Positions 27,759-36,731 of a stretch of 64,000 nucleotides of DNA are shown here, piece after piece. The notes below the pieces were generated by a model that was given only the letters and a program-made list of their open reading frames with translations, was not told where the DNA came from and did no database searches. This DNA is from Vibrio sp. UBA2441 (GTDB lineage: Bacteria > Pseudomonadota > Gammaproteobacteria > Enterobacterales > Vibrionaceae), in assembly GCA_002342685.1 (NCBI GenBank), contig DDQN01000089.1, positions 62,001-126,000 on the forward strand, read 5' to 3'. Position 1 is the stretch's first letter. Every line of letters starts with the position of its first letter. Both the position numbers and the translations under genes were made by a program.

Positions 27759-29441
27759 GTGAATATTGATGTCGCTACCATCCTGGAGCAAAACCCTATT
27801 TTGCTCATTTTCGTCGTTCTCGCAATTGGCCTTGCCGTAGGTAAAATTCGATTTGGCAATTTTCAACTAGGAAACTCCATTGGTGTGCTCTTAACTGCAT
27901 TGTTTATGGGTAACATTGGCTTTTCATTCAGTTATGAAGCGTTAACCATAGGATTCATGTTATTTATCTATTGTGTTGGAATTGAAGCTGGCCCCAACTT
28001 TTTTGGCATTTTCTTTCGGGACGGCAAACATTACTTTCTCTTGAGTTTAATTGTTCTGGTCTCCGCAATTTCTCTAACCTACTTTACCAGCCATCACTTA
28101 GGCCTTGATTTTGGTTTATCTGCTGGGGTAATGGCCGGAGCTCTGACAGCAACACCTATTCTTGTTGGTGCACAAGATGCGTTAAGTTCTGGGCTAGCCA
28201 CACTACCCCGAAATATGGAAATGAATATGGTAAGACAGAACCTTTCTGTCGGATATGCTCTGTCCTACCTAATAGGCCTGATTAGCATGATACTCTTTGC
28301 CAAACTTTTGCCTAAACTTCAAAAAGAAGACCTGCATGACAGCGCTGAAAAAATAGCTATAGAGCGCGGTATTGGAAATGCTGGGCAACGAAAAGTCTAC
28401 CTGCCTATCATCCGCGCCTATCGCGTTGGCCAGGAGCTTATTAACTGGATAGATGGAAAAAACTTGAGAGAGTTAGGTATTTATCGCCAGACCGGATGTT
28501 ATATTGAACGAATTCGTCGTAACGGTATTCTGGCCCATCCAGACGGCGACGCTATCTTGCAAGAGGGTGACGAGATAGCCTTAGTTGGCTTCCCGGACAG
28601 TCACGCGCGGCTCGACCCCAGTTTCCGTAACGGTAAGGAAGTCTTTGACCGAAACCTACTGGACTTAAGAATTGTCGAAGAAGAAATTGTGGTTAAGAGC
28701 GACAGCATTGCTGGAAAAAAATTATCCGACCTTAACCTTTCTGAATACGGCTGTTTCTTAAACCGAGTTGTCAGGGCTCAAATCGAGATGCCAATGGATC
28801 TCAATATCATGCTTGCCAAAGGCGATGTACTGCAAGTTAGTGGTGAAAAGAGCCGCGTCATGGGTCTTGCTGAACGAATTGGTTTTATTTCAATTCACAG
28901 TCAAATGGCCGATTTACTCGCCTTCTGCAGTTTTTTTATTCTTGGAATATTGTTTGGCCTTGTCACAATGACGTTTGGTCAGGTGACCTTTGGTCTAGGA
29001 AATGCCGTTGGTTTACTATTAGCCGGAATTACCCTTGGTTTTTTAAGAGCAAATCATCCTACCTTTGGTTATGTACCTCAGGGGGCTTTGAATATGGTTA
29101 AAGATCTTGGTTTAATGATCTTCATGGTTGGCATTGGTTTAAGTGCAGGAGGGAACTTCTTCACTTATATGGGTGAAGTCGGACCTCAAATTATTATCAT
29201 AAGCTTGATTGTCAGCGTTGTACCCGTAGCATTAGCTTATATAGTTGGCGCTTATGTTTTTAAGATGAACAGAGCCTTACTGTTTGGTGCCATCATCGGT
29301 GCACGAACTTGCGCTCCAGCAATGGATATTGTTAACGAATATGCCCGTTCTACAATCCCGGCACTGGGTTATGCTGGTACTTACGCTATCGCAAACATCT
29401 TAATGACATTAGCGGGCACACTCATGATCATCCTTAGTTAA
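27759..29441 (+). CDS. ybjL: YbjL-family putative transporter with two TrkA_C domains
   Basis: An inner-membrane protein of about 560 residues of the AspT/YbjL (AAE exchanger) family. About five N-terminal helices are followed by two cytoplasmic TrkA_C regulatory domains (about 205-375, with RAYRVGQELINWIDG and EEIVVKSDSIAGKKL) and about six C-terminal helices ending with a GARTCAPAMDIV segment. The substrate of YbjL is unsettled. I chose GTG at 27759 because family members start M-N-I-D/N-V; the frame is open to ATG 27669, but those 30 residues look non-coding and overlap the 5' leader. Terminator follows. Confidence 0.9.
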   Translation: MNIDVATILEQNPILLIFVVLAIGLAVGKIRFGNFQLGNSIGVLLTALFMGNIGFSFSYEALTIGFMLFIYCVGIEAGPNFFGIFFRDGKHYFLLSLIVLVSAISLTYFTSHHLGLDFGLSAGVMAGALTATPILVGAQDALSSGLATLPRNMEMNMVRQNLSVGYALSYLIGLISMILFAKLLPKLQKEDLHDSAEKIAIERGIGNAGQRKVYLPIIRAYRVGQELINWIDGKNLRELGIYRQTGCYIERIRRNGILAHPDGDAILQEGDEIALVGFPDSHARLDPSFRNGKEVFDRNLLDLRIVEEEIVVKSDSIAGKKLSDLNLSEYGCFLNRVVRAQIEMPMDLNIMLAKGDVLQVSGEKSRVMGLAERIGFISIHSQMADLLAFCSFFILGILFGLVTMTFGQVTFGLGNAVGLLLAGITLGFLRANHPTFGYVPQGALNMVKDLGLMIFMVGIGLSAGGNFFTYMGEVGPQIIIISLIVSVVPVALAYIVGAYVFKMNRALLFGAIIGARTCAPAMDIVNEYARSTIPALGYAGTYAIANILMTLAGTLMIILS

Positions 29442-29487
29442 TTCTACTGCTTGTTTGATTCAACATAATAAACTAACCGTTAAGTAT

Positions 29488-29515
29488 AAAAAAGCGCTCT
29501 GAGAGCGCTTTTTTT
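29488..29515. terminator. Bidirectional terminator, ybjL / fabV
   Basis: A 7-bp GC-rich stem AGCGCTC with GAGCGCT and a TGA loop, with six A on the left and seven T on the right. It serves both convergent genes. Confidence 0.92.
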
Positions 29516-29541
29516 AATGAAGTACATTGTGTCACATTTGA

Positions 29542-30744
29542 TTAGATATCAATGACATCAAATTCTACAGCAGGACTAACATCTGCATCGTAGTCAACAC
29601 TATCAATGCCAAAACCAAAGAGCTTCAAAAACTCTTCTTTATACTCAACATAATCAGTAAGTTCTTTTAAATTTTCAGTGGTAATTTGAGGCCAAAGGTT
29701 ACGACAATGTTCTTGAATATCATCACGAAGCTCCCAGTCATCAAGACGTAAGCGATTCATATCATCAACTTCAGCCGCAGACCCATCAGCTTTATATAGG
29801 CGCTGACTAAACATACGATAAATCTGTTCCATGCAACCTTCGTGCACACCTTGTTCACGCATTTTCTTAAATACCATGGCAATATAAAGTGGCATAACAG
29901 GAATCGCTGAGCTTGCTTGAGTAACAACCGATTTTAACACTGCTACATTTGCACTACCGCCAGTGGCAGAAAGTTTATTGTTTAACTCATTCGCTGCTCG
30001 GTCAAGATCCATTTTGGCTTTGCCAAGCGCACCATCCCAATAAATAGGCCAGGTTAACTCTGTACCAATATAGCTATAAGCAACCGTTTTACAGCCATCG
30101 GCCAACACACCCGCTTCTGAAAGCGCATTGATCCATAGCTCCCAGTCATCTCCACCCATAACGGTAATTGTATCTTTGATCTCTTCTTCTGAAGCAGGTT
30201 CTACACTCGCTTCAATAATCACATCCTTATTGGTATCAACCGCTGTAGATGTATAAGATTCACCAATGGGTTTTAATGCCGAACGAATAAGCTCACCTGT
30301 TTCGGGCAACTTACGCACAGGAGACGCTAACGAATAAACGACCATATCAATTTGGCCAAGGTCTTCTCTAATCAAATCAATCGTTTTCTGTTTAGCTTCG
30401 TTTGAGAATGCATCGCCATTTAAGCTTTTGGAATAAAGACCTTCTTCATGAGCCAACTTATCGAATGCTGCAGCATTATAAAAACCAGCAGTACCTGTTT
30501 TTCTTTCTGTAGCCGCTTTCTCAAAAAAGACACCTATGGTCGAAGCATTACCACCAAATGCAGCAGCAATTCTAGACGAAAGGCCATATCCGCTAGACGA
30601 ACCAACAACCAATACTCGCTTAGGCGCGTTCTCAATAGAACCTTGTGCCTTTGTATATTCGATCTGCTCTTTAACGTTAGCTTCGCAGCCTACTGGATGA
30701 GTTGTGGTACAAATAAATCCACGAATTCTAGGTTTGATGATCAT
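29542..30744 (-). CDS. fabV: Enoyl-ACP reductase FabV
   Basis: NADH-dependent enoyl-ACP reductase of the FabV class, a 400-residue SDR-like enzyme that completes each cycle of fatty-acid elongation. It replaces FabI in Vibrio and is naturally resistant to triclosan. The catalytic Tyr235-X8-Lys244 pair (YWDGALGKAK) is present at exactly the numbering reported for Vibrio FabV when translation starts at ATG 30744. The cofactor motif VVGSSSGYG is at about 46-54. An AAGGA ribosome binding site lies 8 bases before the ATG; the in-frame TTG at 30750 is rejected. Confidence 0.96.
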   Translation of the reverse strand: MIIKPRIRGFICTTTHPVGCEANVKEQIEYTKAQGSIENAPKRVLVVGSSSGYGLSSRIAAAFGGNASTIGVFFEKAATERKTGTAGFYNAAAFDKLAHEEGLYSKSLNGDAFSNEAKQKTIDLIREDLGQIDMVVYSLASPVRKLPETGELIRSALKPIGESYTSTAVDTNKDVIIEASVEPASEEEIKDTITVMGGDDWELWINALSEAGVLADGCKTVAYSYIGTELTWPIYWDGALGKAKMDLDRAANELNNKLSATGGSANVAVLKSVVTQASSAIPVMPLYIAMVFKKMREQGVHEGCMEQIYRMFSQRLYKADGSAAEVDDMNRLRLDDWELRDDIQEHCRNLWPQITTENLKELTDYVEYKEEFLKLFGFGIDSVDYDADVSPAVEFDVIDI

Positions 30745-30892
30745 TTTCAACGTCCTTTATAAGTTAGGCTCGCTCCATTTAAGTGAGCGTCACCTTATCG
30801 ATTCCCGCTAGGATAAAAGTTTAGTCAAGAAATCGCATCCTATTTTTTTATATTTGCCGTTAATTTTGAAGTGGTTGGAGTTGTTGCCATAG

Positions 30893-30920
30893 AAAAGGCA
30901 CCTCCTAAAAGGTGCCTTTG
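30893..30920 (-). terminator. Hairpin terminator after fadE
   Basis: A 10-bp stem (AAAGGCACCT at 30894-30903 with AGGTGCCTTT at 30910-30919). On the minus strand it lies 27 bases after the fadE stop and is followed by a short TTTTCT. Confidence 0.8.
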
Positions 30921-30946
30921 AACAGAACTTTCGACAATATATCTCG

Positions 30947-33226
30947 TTAAGCCACACTATTTAACTTAGGCGCGCTCTCTTTATTGGTCAGTGTCTCTGA
31001 AAAATCATGACTGAAATGATCCACCTGAACCGCTTTCGAACGAATCGCTTCAGCCTCAATAATCTGTTTCACTTCTTGGTCAGTTAATACGCCAGCATCA
31101 AATGCTTGCTTTAATCTTTCGTTAAGCATGCCTTTCTTCGCCACCTTACCTTCCTTAACCGCCTGAATGATTTTTCGCTCTAAACTTCTTATCTCATACA
31201 TTTTAATGAAGGCAGTTTCCATTAGACCTATCGCGTCATCAGGATCTTTACCTACATAGCACAAATGAGTAAGACGGTTTCTATGAGCGCCCGGAGTCAT
31301 TAAACTTTCCGCAATGCGAACGGTTAAATTGTCTGATGGCTTTTTATAGTGATTACCCAGAGGGAACACTAAACCACTCAATAAACGTCCTGCTATTTTA
31401 TTCGGAAAATTACGATATGCTTCTTGCAACGATTGAGCTGCGCAGTGTAAACAGTGCTGAATCGCGTAATGAACATAATCCAAATCACTTTGTTGACGAC
31501 CATCATCTTCATACTTTTTCAGTACCGCAGAAGCCATATAGAGAAAACTTAAGCCATCACCTAAACGTGCAGAAATCATTTCCTTACGCTTAAGATCACC
31601 ACCCAGTGTCGCCATCGCAACATCAGAACTCAATGCCAATGCACGACTGATACGTGTTAGATCTTTATAATAGCCTTTCGTTGGGCCACTCATATTCGCT
31701 TTAATAAATGCAGATCCGGTTAAACCCGCCGTAAGAGCACCAAATGTGTTTTTAGCCCCGTGCTTAAGATGTTTAAACAGAAGTTGATCAAACTCTTTTG
31801 CTCCTTCCTCAGTATCAGGGTTTGCCGCCGCTTCCATCTCTTTTAAGACATATGGATGACAACGCGTCGCGCCCTGCCCAAATATCATTAAGTTACGAGT
31901 CAGAATATTCGCCCCTTCTACAGTAATTGCCACCGGTGCACCTATGTAAAAGTTGCCCAGATAGTTCATTGGACCGAGCTGAATACCACGACCAGCGTGA
32001 ATATCCATGGAATCATCTAACAGCGTTCTCGCCATCTCGGTCATATGATATTTAGCAATGGCGGTAACGATACCTGGCTTTTCTTTTAAATCTAGAGAGG
32101 TCGTCGTCAATGTACGAGTCGCTTCTAACAGATAGGTTAAACCACCTATCCGACCTAAAGCCTCAGCAACACCTTCAAACTTACCAATGGAAAGACCGAA
32201 TTGCTTACGGACATATGCATATGCCCCCGTAGTACGGGCAGTTAAGTGGCCTACAGCCGTTCCCATTGCTGGAAGGGAAATGCCTCGACCTGCTGACAAA
32301 CACTCAACCAACATACGCCAGCCTTTACCTACATAATCCTGACCACCAATTACCCAATCCATTGGAATGAATACATCTTGGCCACGAGTGGGACCATTCA
32401 TAAAGGCCAACCCTAACGGATCATGTCGCTCACCTATTACAACCCCGTTATGGTCTGCAGGAATAAGTGCGCAGGTAATACCGAGATCAAGTTCACCACC
32501 AAGCAGACCATCCGGGTCTTGAAGTTTGAATGCTAAACCAAGAACAGTCGCCACTGGTGCTAATGTAATATAGCGTTTGTTCCAGCTTATCCGCATACCC
32601 AGTACTTCTTTCCCATCATGCATGCCCTTACATACAACACCCATGTCAGGGATACCACCAGCATCCGAGCCGGCTTCTGGACCTGTTAACGCAAAGCATG
32701 GAACTTCACTACCATCAGCTAAACGTGGTAACCAATGATCCTTCTGTTCTTGCGTGCCATAGTGTGTGATCAACTCACCAGGGCCCAGAGAGTTTGGAAC
32801 CATAATGGTGACAGCGACACTATTACTTCTCGTTGCAATCTTAGATACAATGGTCGAGTTAGCATGAGACGAAAATGCTCTGCCGCCATATTCTTTTGAA
32901 ATGATCAATGAAAAGAATCGTTCTTTTAAGATGTAATCCCAAACTTCCTTAGGAAGGTCACGATCTTCGGTGATTTTATAGTCATCGATCATTTCTAAAA
33001 GTGTTTCGACTTCATTATCAATAAATGACTGCTCTTCTGAAGTTAAGCTTGGTTTAGGATAATGATGTAGTTTCTGCCAGTCAGGGGAGCCTGAGAATAA
33101 CTCTCCATCCCACCATACACTGCCCGCTTCCATCGCTTCCTTTTCGGTATTGGATAACGGTGGCAACACTTTTTTAAACAATTTAAATGCTGGGTCACTG
33201 ACCCATTTTCTACGTAGAGAGCACAT
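30947..33226 (-). CDS. fadE: Acyl-CoA dehydrogenase FadE
   Basis: First enzyme of fatty-acid beta-oxidation, making trans-2-enoyl-CoA. The 759 residues fit the long FadE class. Characteristic segments are LGPGELITHYGT (about 147-158), FALTGPEAGSDAGG (about 178-191), NGPTRGQDVF and the FAD-side ITVEGANILTRNLMIFGQG; the C-terminal FadE-specific domain (DUF1974) follows. Compared with the 814-residue E. coli protein, it lacks the N-terminal 60-odd hydrophobic residues, so it has no membrane anchor. An AAAAGGA ribosome binding site precedes the ATG. It lies 60 bases downstream of psrA. Confidence 0.94.
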   Translation of the reverse strand: MCSLRRKWVSDPAFKLFKKVLPPLSNTEKEAMEAGSVWWDGELFSGSPDWQKLHHYPKPSLTSEEQSFIDNEVETLLEMIDDYKITEDRDLPKEVWDYILKERFFSLIISKEYGGRAFSSHANSTIVSKIATRSNSVAVTIMVPNSLGPGELITHYGTQEQKDHWLPRLADGSEVPCFALTGPEAGSDAGGIPDMGVVCKGMHDGKEVLGMRISWNKRYITLAPVATVLGLAFKLQDPDGLLGGELDLGITCALIPADHNGVVIGERHDPLGLAFMNGPTRGQDVFIPMDWVIGGQDYVGKGWRMLVECLSAGRGISLPAMGTAVGHLTARTTGAYAYVRKQFGLSIGKFEGVAEALGRIGGLTYLLEATRTLTTTSLDLKEKPGIVTAIAKYHMTEMARTLLDDSMDIHAGRGIQLGPMNYLGNFYIGAPVAITVEGANILTRNLMIFGQGATRCHPYVLKEMEAAANPDTEEGAKEFDQLLFKHLKHGAKNTFGALTAGLTGSAFIKANMSGPTKGYYKDLTRISRALALSSDVAMATLGGDLKRKEMISARLGDGLSFLYMASAVLKKYEDDGRQQSDLDYVHYAIQHCLHCAAQSLQEAYRNFPNKIAGRLLSGLVFPLGNHYKKPSDNLTVRIAESLMTPGAHRNRLTHLCYVGKDPDDAIGLMETAFIKMYEIRSLERKIIQAVKEGKVAKKGMLNERLKQAFDAGVLTDQEVKQIIEAEAIRSKAVQVDHFSHDFSETLTNKESAPKLNSVA

Positions 33227-33286
33227 AGTTCAGTTCCTTTTGTTCTATTTAGTACGTTTTTATTAGTATTAGTTATTGGATTAATA

Positions 33287-33913
33287 TTATTTTGCAGCAA
33301 CCCCTGCTGCCAAAAATGGTATCAATTGGTTAATGACTACTGTTGAATCAACCTCCTGACCAAAATCATTAAAAGCAATTTCCGCCAAAGCCTGACTTGA
33401 AGCCATAGTGAAAACACAGGTACCTAAGGTAAAATGTAAACGCCAGAAAAGTGTTTCTGGTGATAAATTTGGTTCTGCTTTTATAATAGATTCAGTAAAT
33501 TGGGTTAACACTTCGTTATACCGCGTTGTGATAAACCAGCGCAAATGGCCTTGTACATCAGTATAACCACGCCCAATTAGCAACATAAAACGACTTGCGC
33601 CTTTTGGCCGCATATCATCAAGTTTTAGAAGAGGTGTTTTCAAGGTTTCAAAGACCTCTTCCATACTGTATTCATCTCTTTGATTTAATTTGTCTAACTC
33701 CACACCAACAGCAGGCATGAAAGCTTCCAAGTATCGGTCAAGAACAGCCCTCACCAAGGTCTTTTTATCACCAAAATGATAGTTAACTGATGCTAAGTTA
33801 ACGTTAGCTTTACTAGTAATAGCGCGTAGAGATGTGTCGTTGAACCCTTGTTCAGCAAACAAGCCTTCTGCCACATCCAAAATCTTATCTTTCGTTTTGT
33901 TCTTCTGAACCAT
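33287..33913 (-). CDS. psrA: TetR-family fatty-acid regulator PsrA
   Basis: A 208-residue TetR repressor. The N-terminal helix-turn-helix reads FNDTSLRAITSKANVNLASVNYHFGDKK, and the C-terminal ligand domain is of the PsrA type. In Vibrio and Pseudomonas, PsrA responds to long-chain fatty acyl ligands and controls fatty-acid metabolism. Placement just upstream of fadE and a perfect PsrA-type operator before its start support the name. I chose ATG at 33913 (MVQKNKTKD); the frame is open 13 codons farther, but that stretch contains the operator. Confidence 0.85.
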   Translation of the reverse strand: MVQKNKTKDKILDVAEGLFAEQGFNDTSLRAITSKANVNLASVNYHFGDKKTLVRAVLDRYLEAFMPAVGVELDKLNQRDEYSMEEVFETLKTPLLKLDDMRPKGASRFMLLIGRGYTDVQGHLRWFITTRYNEVLTQFTESIIKAEPNLSPETLFWRLHFTLGTCVFTMASSQALAEIAFNDFGQEVDSTVVINQLIPFLAAGVAAK

Positions 33914-33928
33914 TTCAATCAACCGTAT

Positions 33929-33942
33929 CAAACAACTGTTTG
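33929..33942. promoter_or_regulatory. PsrA operator upstream of psrA
   Basis: CAAACAACTGTTTG is a perfect CAAAC-N4-GTTTG palindrome, the PsrA recognition pattern (G/C)AAAC-N2-4-GTTT(G/C). It lies 16 bases before the psrA start, so the gene is probably autorepressed, and fadE with it. Confidence 0.65.
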
Positions 33943-33999
33943 AAATATACATCCTAGATACAAGATTAACAAGTACGCAACATCACATTTATGCTCGAT

Positions 34000-34203
34000 T
34001 TTTACAGATAAGGGAAATAAATTAATTTATTTGTGAATAAATGGAACTGTTTGAGGAAAGGCTGGTCGTACTAAGTGTGGTAAGCAGAGTATTCTTAAGT
34101 TAATGAAACTTGTTCTCTTTCTTGCTTACACAAAAACTGCTTTTTTCTTATTAACTCCTATGTTTGTATAGCCCAATCCATTTTTGAATTGGGCTTTTTT
34201 TTA
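34000..34203 (+). ncRNA. Candidate plus-strand small RNA between psrA and nhaA
   Basis: Both flanking genes are on the minus strand, yet this gap ends in a good plus-strand terminator (34170-34202). A possible promoter is TTTACA near 34005 with an AT-rich minus-10 about 17 bases on, giving a transcript of about 160 bases. It contains U-rich stretches typical of Hfq-bound RNAs just before the hairpin. No open reading frame with a ribosome binding site is evident. I do not recognise a known Vibrio small RNA. The 5' end is a guess. Confidence 0.4.
34170..34202 (+). terminator. Orphan plus-strand intrinsic terminator
   Basis: AGCCCAAT at 34170-34177 pairs with ATTGGGCT at 34188-34195 and is followed by eight T. 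Read on the minus strand, the same hairpin is followed by TATACAAAC, not T, so it does not serve nhaA well. Confidence 0.8.
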
Positions 34204-34205
34204 TT

Positions 34206-35357
34206 TTATTTCTTAGCTCTCTTTGGCAGGGTTACGCGCAATAAAATGTAACCAATAACCGCTGCCGTCGTCGACCCCATCAAAATACCAAGTCGGGCAT
34301 AAGTATCAAATTCGGCACTAGCACCAGTAAACGCAAGAGAGGAGATAAATATTGACATAGTAAAACCTATGCCACAAAGCACCGAAACCGCAAATATATG
34401 CTTAAAATTAATACCTTCAGGAAGTTTTGCTACACCTATTTTTACTGCAAACCAACTAAAACTAAAAATGCCCAACGGCTTACCAACTAGAAGTCCAAGT
34501 GCAATACCAAGAGGAACCATAGAAGTTAATCCAGTAATAGAAACTCCTTCTAATGATATACCTGCGTTGGCAAACGCAAACATAGGTAATATAAGGAAAG
34601 CAACGTATGGATGTAATGAATGCTCCAAGTGCTTAAGCGGAGAATGAGTAGCACTGTCACCTTTCAATGGAATGGCAAATCCGATAACAACCCCAGCTAA
34701 AGTTGCATGTACGCCAGATTTTAATACCGCAAACCACAGAATTGACCCCGCTAATAAATACCAACGAAGTTTAGTGATATGTCTGGCATTCATCCAAAAC
34801 AAGACACCCGTCATTATAAAACCAACCGTCAATGCCAATGTTGAAAGATCACTGCTATAAAAAAGAGCAATAATGACAACGACACCTAAATCGTCAATTA
34901 TTGCCAGAGCGAGTAAAAATACTTTTAAGCTGACAGGCACTCGAGGACCAAGCAGGGCCATAATACCTAATGCAAAGGCGATATCTGTCGCTGCAGGAAT
35001 AGCCCAGCCCTGAATCGCATCGCTATTATTAATAGTAAACAGGACATAAATCATTGCAGGTGCCAGCATTCCACCAACAGCCGCAATCGCAGGAAAGATT
35101 GCGGTTTCTCTTGATTTTAACGCACCTTCGAGAAGTTCTCGCTTTACTTCTAGGCCAATTAGTAAGAAAAACACAGCCATTAGACCATCATTGACCCAGT
35201 GCGAAACCGACATTCCAAACACATAAGAATGCAATACTGCACTATAGGTCTCTCCCAGCGCAGAGTTAGCTACAACCATAGCAATCGCAGCTGCAATTAC
35301 TAGTAAAATTCCACCAGCTGATTCCATCTTAAAAAAATCACGAATGACATCACTCAA
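34206..35357 (-). CDS. nhaA: Na+/H+ antiporter NhaA
   Basis: A 383-residue inner-membrane antiporter exchanging Na+ for protons, used for salt and alkaline tolerance. About 12 helices are visible. The ion-binding pair of aspartates is in ALAIIDDLGVVVI (about 150-162), with the paired unwound segment around PAATDIAFALG (about 121-131) and the essential Lys in the later GKPLGIF helix region. Length and order match E. coli NhaA (388). It is monocistronic. Confidence 0.96.
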   Translation of the reverse strand: MSDVIRDFFKMESAGGILLVIAAAIAMVVANSALGETYSAVLHSYVFGMSVSHWVNDGLMAVFFLLIGLEVKRELLEGALKSRETAIFPAIAAVGGMLAPAMIYVLFTINNSDAIQGWAIPAATDIAFALGIMALLGPRVPVSLKVFLLALAIIDDLGVVVIIALFYSSDLSTLALTVGFIMTGVLFWMNARHITKLRWYLLAGSILWFAVLKSGVHATLAGVVIGFAIPLKGDSATHSPLKHLEHSLHPYVAFLILPMFAFANAGISLEGVSITGLTSMVPLGIALGLLVGKPLGIFSFSWFAVKIGVAKLPEGINFKHIFAVSVLCGIGFTMSIFISSLAFTGASAEFDTYARLGILMGSTTAAVIGYILLRVTLPKRAKK

Positions 35358-35623
35358 AATTTCGCCTCACCATTACTTTTTCGTCAATTGGTTAATTCAA
35401 AAGAATAATAAGAAGTGTATATCCTATACATATACAGAAATAATCGATTGTTTGGATAGATTACTTCGGATATTCCGAGGTATTATGGTTAATCACGCAA
35501 AAAGCATACGGTAAAGCAAACCCTATAATTAGAATTTTAGATGAACTTAAGCAAGTATGTAGGAGAACTTTTAGACAGAGCTAATAGAGAGCGATAGGAG
35601 TTGCGCGGAGAACTTACAAGTCA

Positions 35624-36730
35624 CTAGTAGCCTGATAGTTTCAAATAACCAGAAGTCTTCGATTCCGAAGAAAAAACTTTTCCCTGCCAGTAAGGCTCTA
35701 TGAAGGGGTGCCACATTTCATGATTAGTGGCTTGTACTGTCACATTGATATCATATTTGGCAACCCTTAATGTCCATTGTAATGGTAAGAGTTTTCCATT
35801 GTCCAAAAGAACAAATTTAGACGGCGTCATTACAATATCTTCGTCTATCAGATTATGCTTTGTTCCGTCTATGTTTGCTAACATTCCGGATGTATATTTA
35901 GGTAACCCATCTATGTCATTTTGTTTTAGAAATAAGCTTTTACCATTGTCGAGATGAAGGTTAATTTCCACTTGTTTTTGAGTTTGTACTATTGCAATAT
36001 CGCTATCCCACGACTTTCGTAATACGGCTTTTCCGGTAACGCCAATACGCTTTCCATCAAGGATAAGTTCACCAGCGACATTAATGAGTGGCATCTGAAA
36101 GCTATAGGAAGCTGTTGGTAGAAAATTATGCTCTTGTCTATAACCACCTTCTCCCTCTGCCAGATAAGAGCTCGATGCAAATGAATTAAGCAATACTTTA
36201 AAACTATCCGCAGAAACATTAAGCAGCCCAGGCACTGGAGACAAACTGATAGAGCGCCAATTCCAGTTATCTATCCATAAACGAAATGGGCGACTTAGCA
36301 TTCCCGCCTGACCAATTCCGCCTCTGGCTACCCGCTGTTGCCTCCAAACTTTATCCTTTGAAGCAATCACAATTTGAGCGATATATAGCTGTGGGTTCTT
36401 CCACCCATTACTATCACGCTCATCACGAGAAACCCGTTGATAAGTCCACTGGACACTGTATTCATTACCCGAATAATCAAATAAGTTACTAAAATAACCC
36501 CAGATTTCATTTTGAAAATCAGGGTGAAAGGCAAAATCTTGTGGTAAAGATACTTTGGTATTCGGCAGTACGGGCTCAAAGGTCGCTGTGGGATTAATGC
36601 TGTAAATATTTTTAAAATTAGAGGTGTTCTGAGATGTTTCCTCTTCAACCAGGTACCTCCCAAAGAACACGGCTAATACGCTTATCGCCACTAAGCCAAA
36701 AAGAAATTTGTACAATTGTGTCACTTTCAT
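35624..36730 (-). CDS. CrtC/AttH lipocalin-like envelope protein
   Basis: A protein of about 368 residues with one N-terminal membrane segment (about 8-26) and a large periplasmic part of the CrtC/AttH fold (tandem lipocalin-like barrels). Segments such as FAFHPDFQNEIWGYFSNL, QWTYQRV and EMWHPFIEPYWQGKV are typical; conserved His and Trp lie near both ends. It is the last gene of an ATPase-permease-AttH operon, the arrangement known as AttEFGH. The permease stop lies within a few bases of the start, so coupling is likely. ATG 36730 is chosen over 36742; both have weak ribosome binding sites. Ligand unknown. Confidence 0.72.
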   Translation of the reverse strand: MKVTQLYKFLFGLVAISVLAVFFGRYLVEEETSQNTSNFKNIYSINPTATFEPVLPNTKVSLPQDFAFHPDFQNEIWGYFSNLFDYSGNEYSVQWTYQRVSRDERDSNGWKNPQLYIAQIVIASKDKVWRQQRVARGGIGQAGMLSRPFRLWIDNWNWRSISLSPVPGLLNVSADSFKVLLNSFASSSYLAEGEGGYRQEHNFLPTASYSFQMPLINVAGELILDGKRIGVTGKAVLRKSWDSDIAIVQTQKQVEINLHLDNGKSLFLKQNDIDGLPKYTSGMLANIDGTKHNLIDEDIVMTPSKFVLLDNGKLLPLQWTLRVAKYDINVTVQATNHEMWHPFIEPYWQGKVFSSESKTSGYLKLSGY

Positions 36731-36731
36731 C

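Noticed and set aside
34170..34202. Terminator of nhaA
   Set aside because: On the minus strand the hairpin is not followed by T, so it does not fit the nhaA direction.
35521..35623. A small gene of 18 codons (ATG at about 35541)
   Set aside because: It lacks a ribosome binding site and ends after 18 codons.
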